Shown one piece after another: positions 15,159-16,478 of a stretch of DNA of 16,478 nt. Under the pieces are notes generated by a model that was not told the DNA's origin, searched no databases, and saw only the letters and a program-made list of their open reading frames with translations. The translations under genes were made by a program, and so were the position numbers. This stretch comes from JBFLVQ01 sp040758525 (lineage in GTDB: Bacteria > Acidobacteriota > Blastocatellia > Chloracidobacteriales > JADJPF01). The stretch is from contig JBFLVQ010000131.1 in assembly GCA_040758525.1 (NCBI GenBank), positions 1 to 16,478 of the forward strand. Reading direction: 5' to 3'. Numbering within the stretch: the first letter of the stretch is position 1; the number at the start of each line of letters is the position of its first letter.

Positions 15159-16262
15159 TTAAACTAGCTCTTTGCAGGCTTGGTAAAGTTCCTTCCATTC
15201 ACTACCACGCTTTTTCATTACATTCTCTAAATATTCGACAAAGATCGCTTCATCACGACTATCTTCTTTGACGACTGCACCCAGCAGACCAGCAGCAAGA
15301 TCACGATCCGATATTTGTCCATCACTAAAATGGCCTGCCAGTGACATACCATTGCCTAGAACCGAGATCGCCTCTGCAGTAGAGAGTACTCCTGAAGGGC
15401 TTTTCAACTTCTGCTTGCCATCGATTGTCTGTCCACGTCGTAGTTCTTGGAAGATCTGCACAATCTTACGTACTGCTTCAGTGCTAGGTGGAGAAGCAGG
15501 TAACCTAAGGTGTGTACCGATCTCTCGTACACGTTTCTCAACAATCTGTATCTCAGTATCAAGATCTGTTGGTACTGGTAACACTACTAGATTGAAACGT
15601 CGTTTAAGCGCGGCAGACATATCATTAACACCACGATCGCGTGTATTAGCTGTACCAATAATATTGAAACCGCGCCTTGCCTGTACATGTGTACCCAACT
15701 CCGGCACGCTTAATACCTTCTCAGAAAGCAGTGTGATCAGTGCGTCTTGAACTTCCGAAGGGCAACGAGTGATCTCCTCAAAACGTACCAGCCTGCCTTC
15801 TTCAAGAGCACGATAGACTGGCGATGGCACAAGTGCGCGTGGCGATGGTCCTTCGGCTAGCAGTAGCGCATAGTTCCAACTATAACGTATCTGCTCCTCA
15901 GTAGTGCCAGCCGTACCCTGTATTAGCATCTGCGAATTACCTGAGATAGCAGCAGCAAGATGTTCAGAAAGCCATGACTTTGCTGTGCCAGGTTCCCCTA
16001 TTAGTAGTAATGCACGATCGGTAGCGAGAGTAGCAATAGCAATCTCGACTAGTCTTGGGGCACCTAGGTACTTGGGCGTGATCTCCACATCATTCGCCTT
16101 ACCACCTAATACATAAGTAAGCACGGCACGAGGTGAAAGTTTCCAACCTGGCGGACACTCATACTTATCAACTGCTGCCAGAGCTTCTAGTTCATGCTTG
16201 AAGAGAGTCTCCGCTGGTTCGCGGAGAACATCAGATTTCTTGGTCGGTTCGGTCTTCTTCAT
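15159..16262 (-). CDS. MoxR-type AAA+ ATPase
   Basis: A 367-residue cytoplasmic ATPase. Walker A is GEPGTAKS (89-96, K95). The Walker B position reads LVRFEEITR (158-166), with E162-E163 where most AAA+ proteins have Asp-Glu. Sensor 1 is GTANTRD (N206). The arginine-finger region is ALKRRFN (218-224). The C-terminal lid runs to the end. A ~40-residue charged N-terminal tail precedes the core. MoxR ATPases usually work with a vWA partner encoded nearby to assemble, activate or remodel a third protein; here the vWA gene is two genes downstream and the DUF5682 gene lies between. GAGAGG (16271-16276) is 8 nt before the ATG, and the stop codon of the upstream gene touches it, implying translational coupling. 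Confidence 0.9.
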   Translation of the reverse strand: MKKTEPTKKSDVLREPAETLFKHELEALAAVDKYECPPGWKLSPRAVLTYVLGGKANDVEITPKYLGAPRLVEIAIATLATDRALLLIGEPGTAKSWLSEHLAAAISGNSQMLIQGTAGTTEEQIRYSWNYALLLAEGPSPRALVPSPVYRALEEGRLVRFEEITRCPSEVQDALITLLSEKVLSVPELGTHVQARRGFNIIGTANTRDRGVNDMSAALKRRFNLVVLPVPTDLDTEIQIVEKRVREIGTHLRLPASPPSTEAVRKIVQIFQELRRGQTIDGKQKLKSPSGVLSTAEAISVLGNGMSLAGHFSDGQISDRDLAAGLLGAVVKEDSRDEAIFVEYLENVMKKRGSEWKELYQACKELV

Positions 16263-16276
16263 AGATTAATCCTCTC

Positions 16277-16477
16277 TTATGCTTTATCCAATGGGGACTC
16301 ATTGAACTCCTTGAGCACTTTATTAATCGCAGTAATATCCTCTTTACTGAGATTCTTACGTTTCTTCTGCGCCCAAGTGCGCAATGGTGCTGTGCAGGCT
16401 GGCTCTTCAAATGAGATTAGCGCATCATATATATCTTTGCGCTGCTTGAAATCATCAAAGATATCAAGTAGAGAGAT
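16277..16477 (-). CDS. C-terminal 66 residues of an unidentified protein, first visible gene of the MoxR operon
   Basis: Partial; the 5' end lies beyond the window. The frame is open from 16477 to the TAA at 16277-16279. It encodes a helical, charged tail (ISLLDIFDDFKQRKDIYDAL...LRTWAQKKRKNLSKEDITAINKVLKEFNESPLDKA). I do not recognise the family. Related MoxR/DUF5682/vWA clusters often carry further large proteins (SWIM zinc-finger, DUF5691, DUF4132 or WGR types) in this position, but no such motif is visible in this fragment. Its stop codon directly abuts the moxR Shine-Dalgarno, so it belongs to the same operon. Confidence 0.7.
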   Translation of the reverse strand: MSLLDIFDDFKQRKDIYDALISFEEPACTAPLRTWAQKKRKNLSKEDITAINKVLKEFNESPLDKA

Positions 16478-16478
16478 A

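Noticed and set aside
15268..15750. 160-residue open frame opposite moxR
   Set aside because: Fully antisense to a clear AAA+ gene. The protein is Ser/Arg/Pro-rich, as expected of a shadow frame.
1..16478. Mobile elements, CRISPR arrays, tRNA or rRNA genes
   Set aside because: I found no transposase or integrase motifs, no regularly spaced repeats and no tRNA- or rRNA-like segments. The genes fill nearly all the window.

Overview
The window looks like a chromosomal segment of a Gram-negative bacterium with moderate GC content (judged by eye, not computed). The most likely home is Acidobacteriota, perhaps Blastocatellia. The reasons are the membrane-anchored Hanks-type kinase with its 'LTGQVLDDKYRI...LGQGGMGAVYLA' start, the small exported Cys-rich protein in front of an RND metal pump, and the MoxR/DUF5682/vWA gene cluster. 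This placement rests on family resemblance, not on a marker gene. I see no rRNA, tRNA, CRISPR array, insertion sequence or replication origin.

Region 1 (1-1829): a PhnZ/MIOX-like HD-domain oxygenase (+) converges, with a 12-nt gap, on an ATP-grasp enzyme of the R2K clade (-). A 273-nt divergent promoter region follows.

Region 2 (1830-4283): an intracellular-type subtilase without a signal peptide is followed, past a 14-bp perfect hairpin, by a 111-aa protein. The C-terminal half of that protein resembles the subtilase's own N-terminal propeptide. I read the pair as a protease plus a separately encoded propeptide-like inhibitor or chaperone.

Region 3 (4284-9417): a heavy-metal efflux locus. 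It holds a small exported Cys-rich protein, a CzcB-type membrane-fusion protein with three His/acidic clusters, and a CzcA-type RND pump with the divalent-cation DFG-x3-DGA-x3-VEN signature. The last two genes overlap by one base (TAATG). No outer-membrane CzcC gene is present in the window.

Region 4 (9418-11530): a Ser/Thr kinase with a roughly 90-residue insertion in its activation segment and a polytopic C-terminal membrane domain. It ends at a palindromic terminator.

Region 5 (11516-16478, all -): a tightly packed operon, read right to left. It holds an unidentified gene cut by the window edge, a MoxR-type AAA+ ATPase, a DUF5682 protein and a vWA protein with an intact MIDAS. The DUF5682 N-terminal domain carries the two GxxH motifs and the Glu of the TIKI/TraB/EreA hydrolase superfamily. 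The set looks like an ATPase plus adaptor that controls a metal-dependent hydrolase. It is the best candidate here for a poorly described system.
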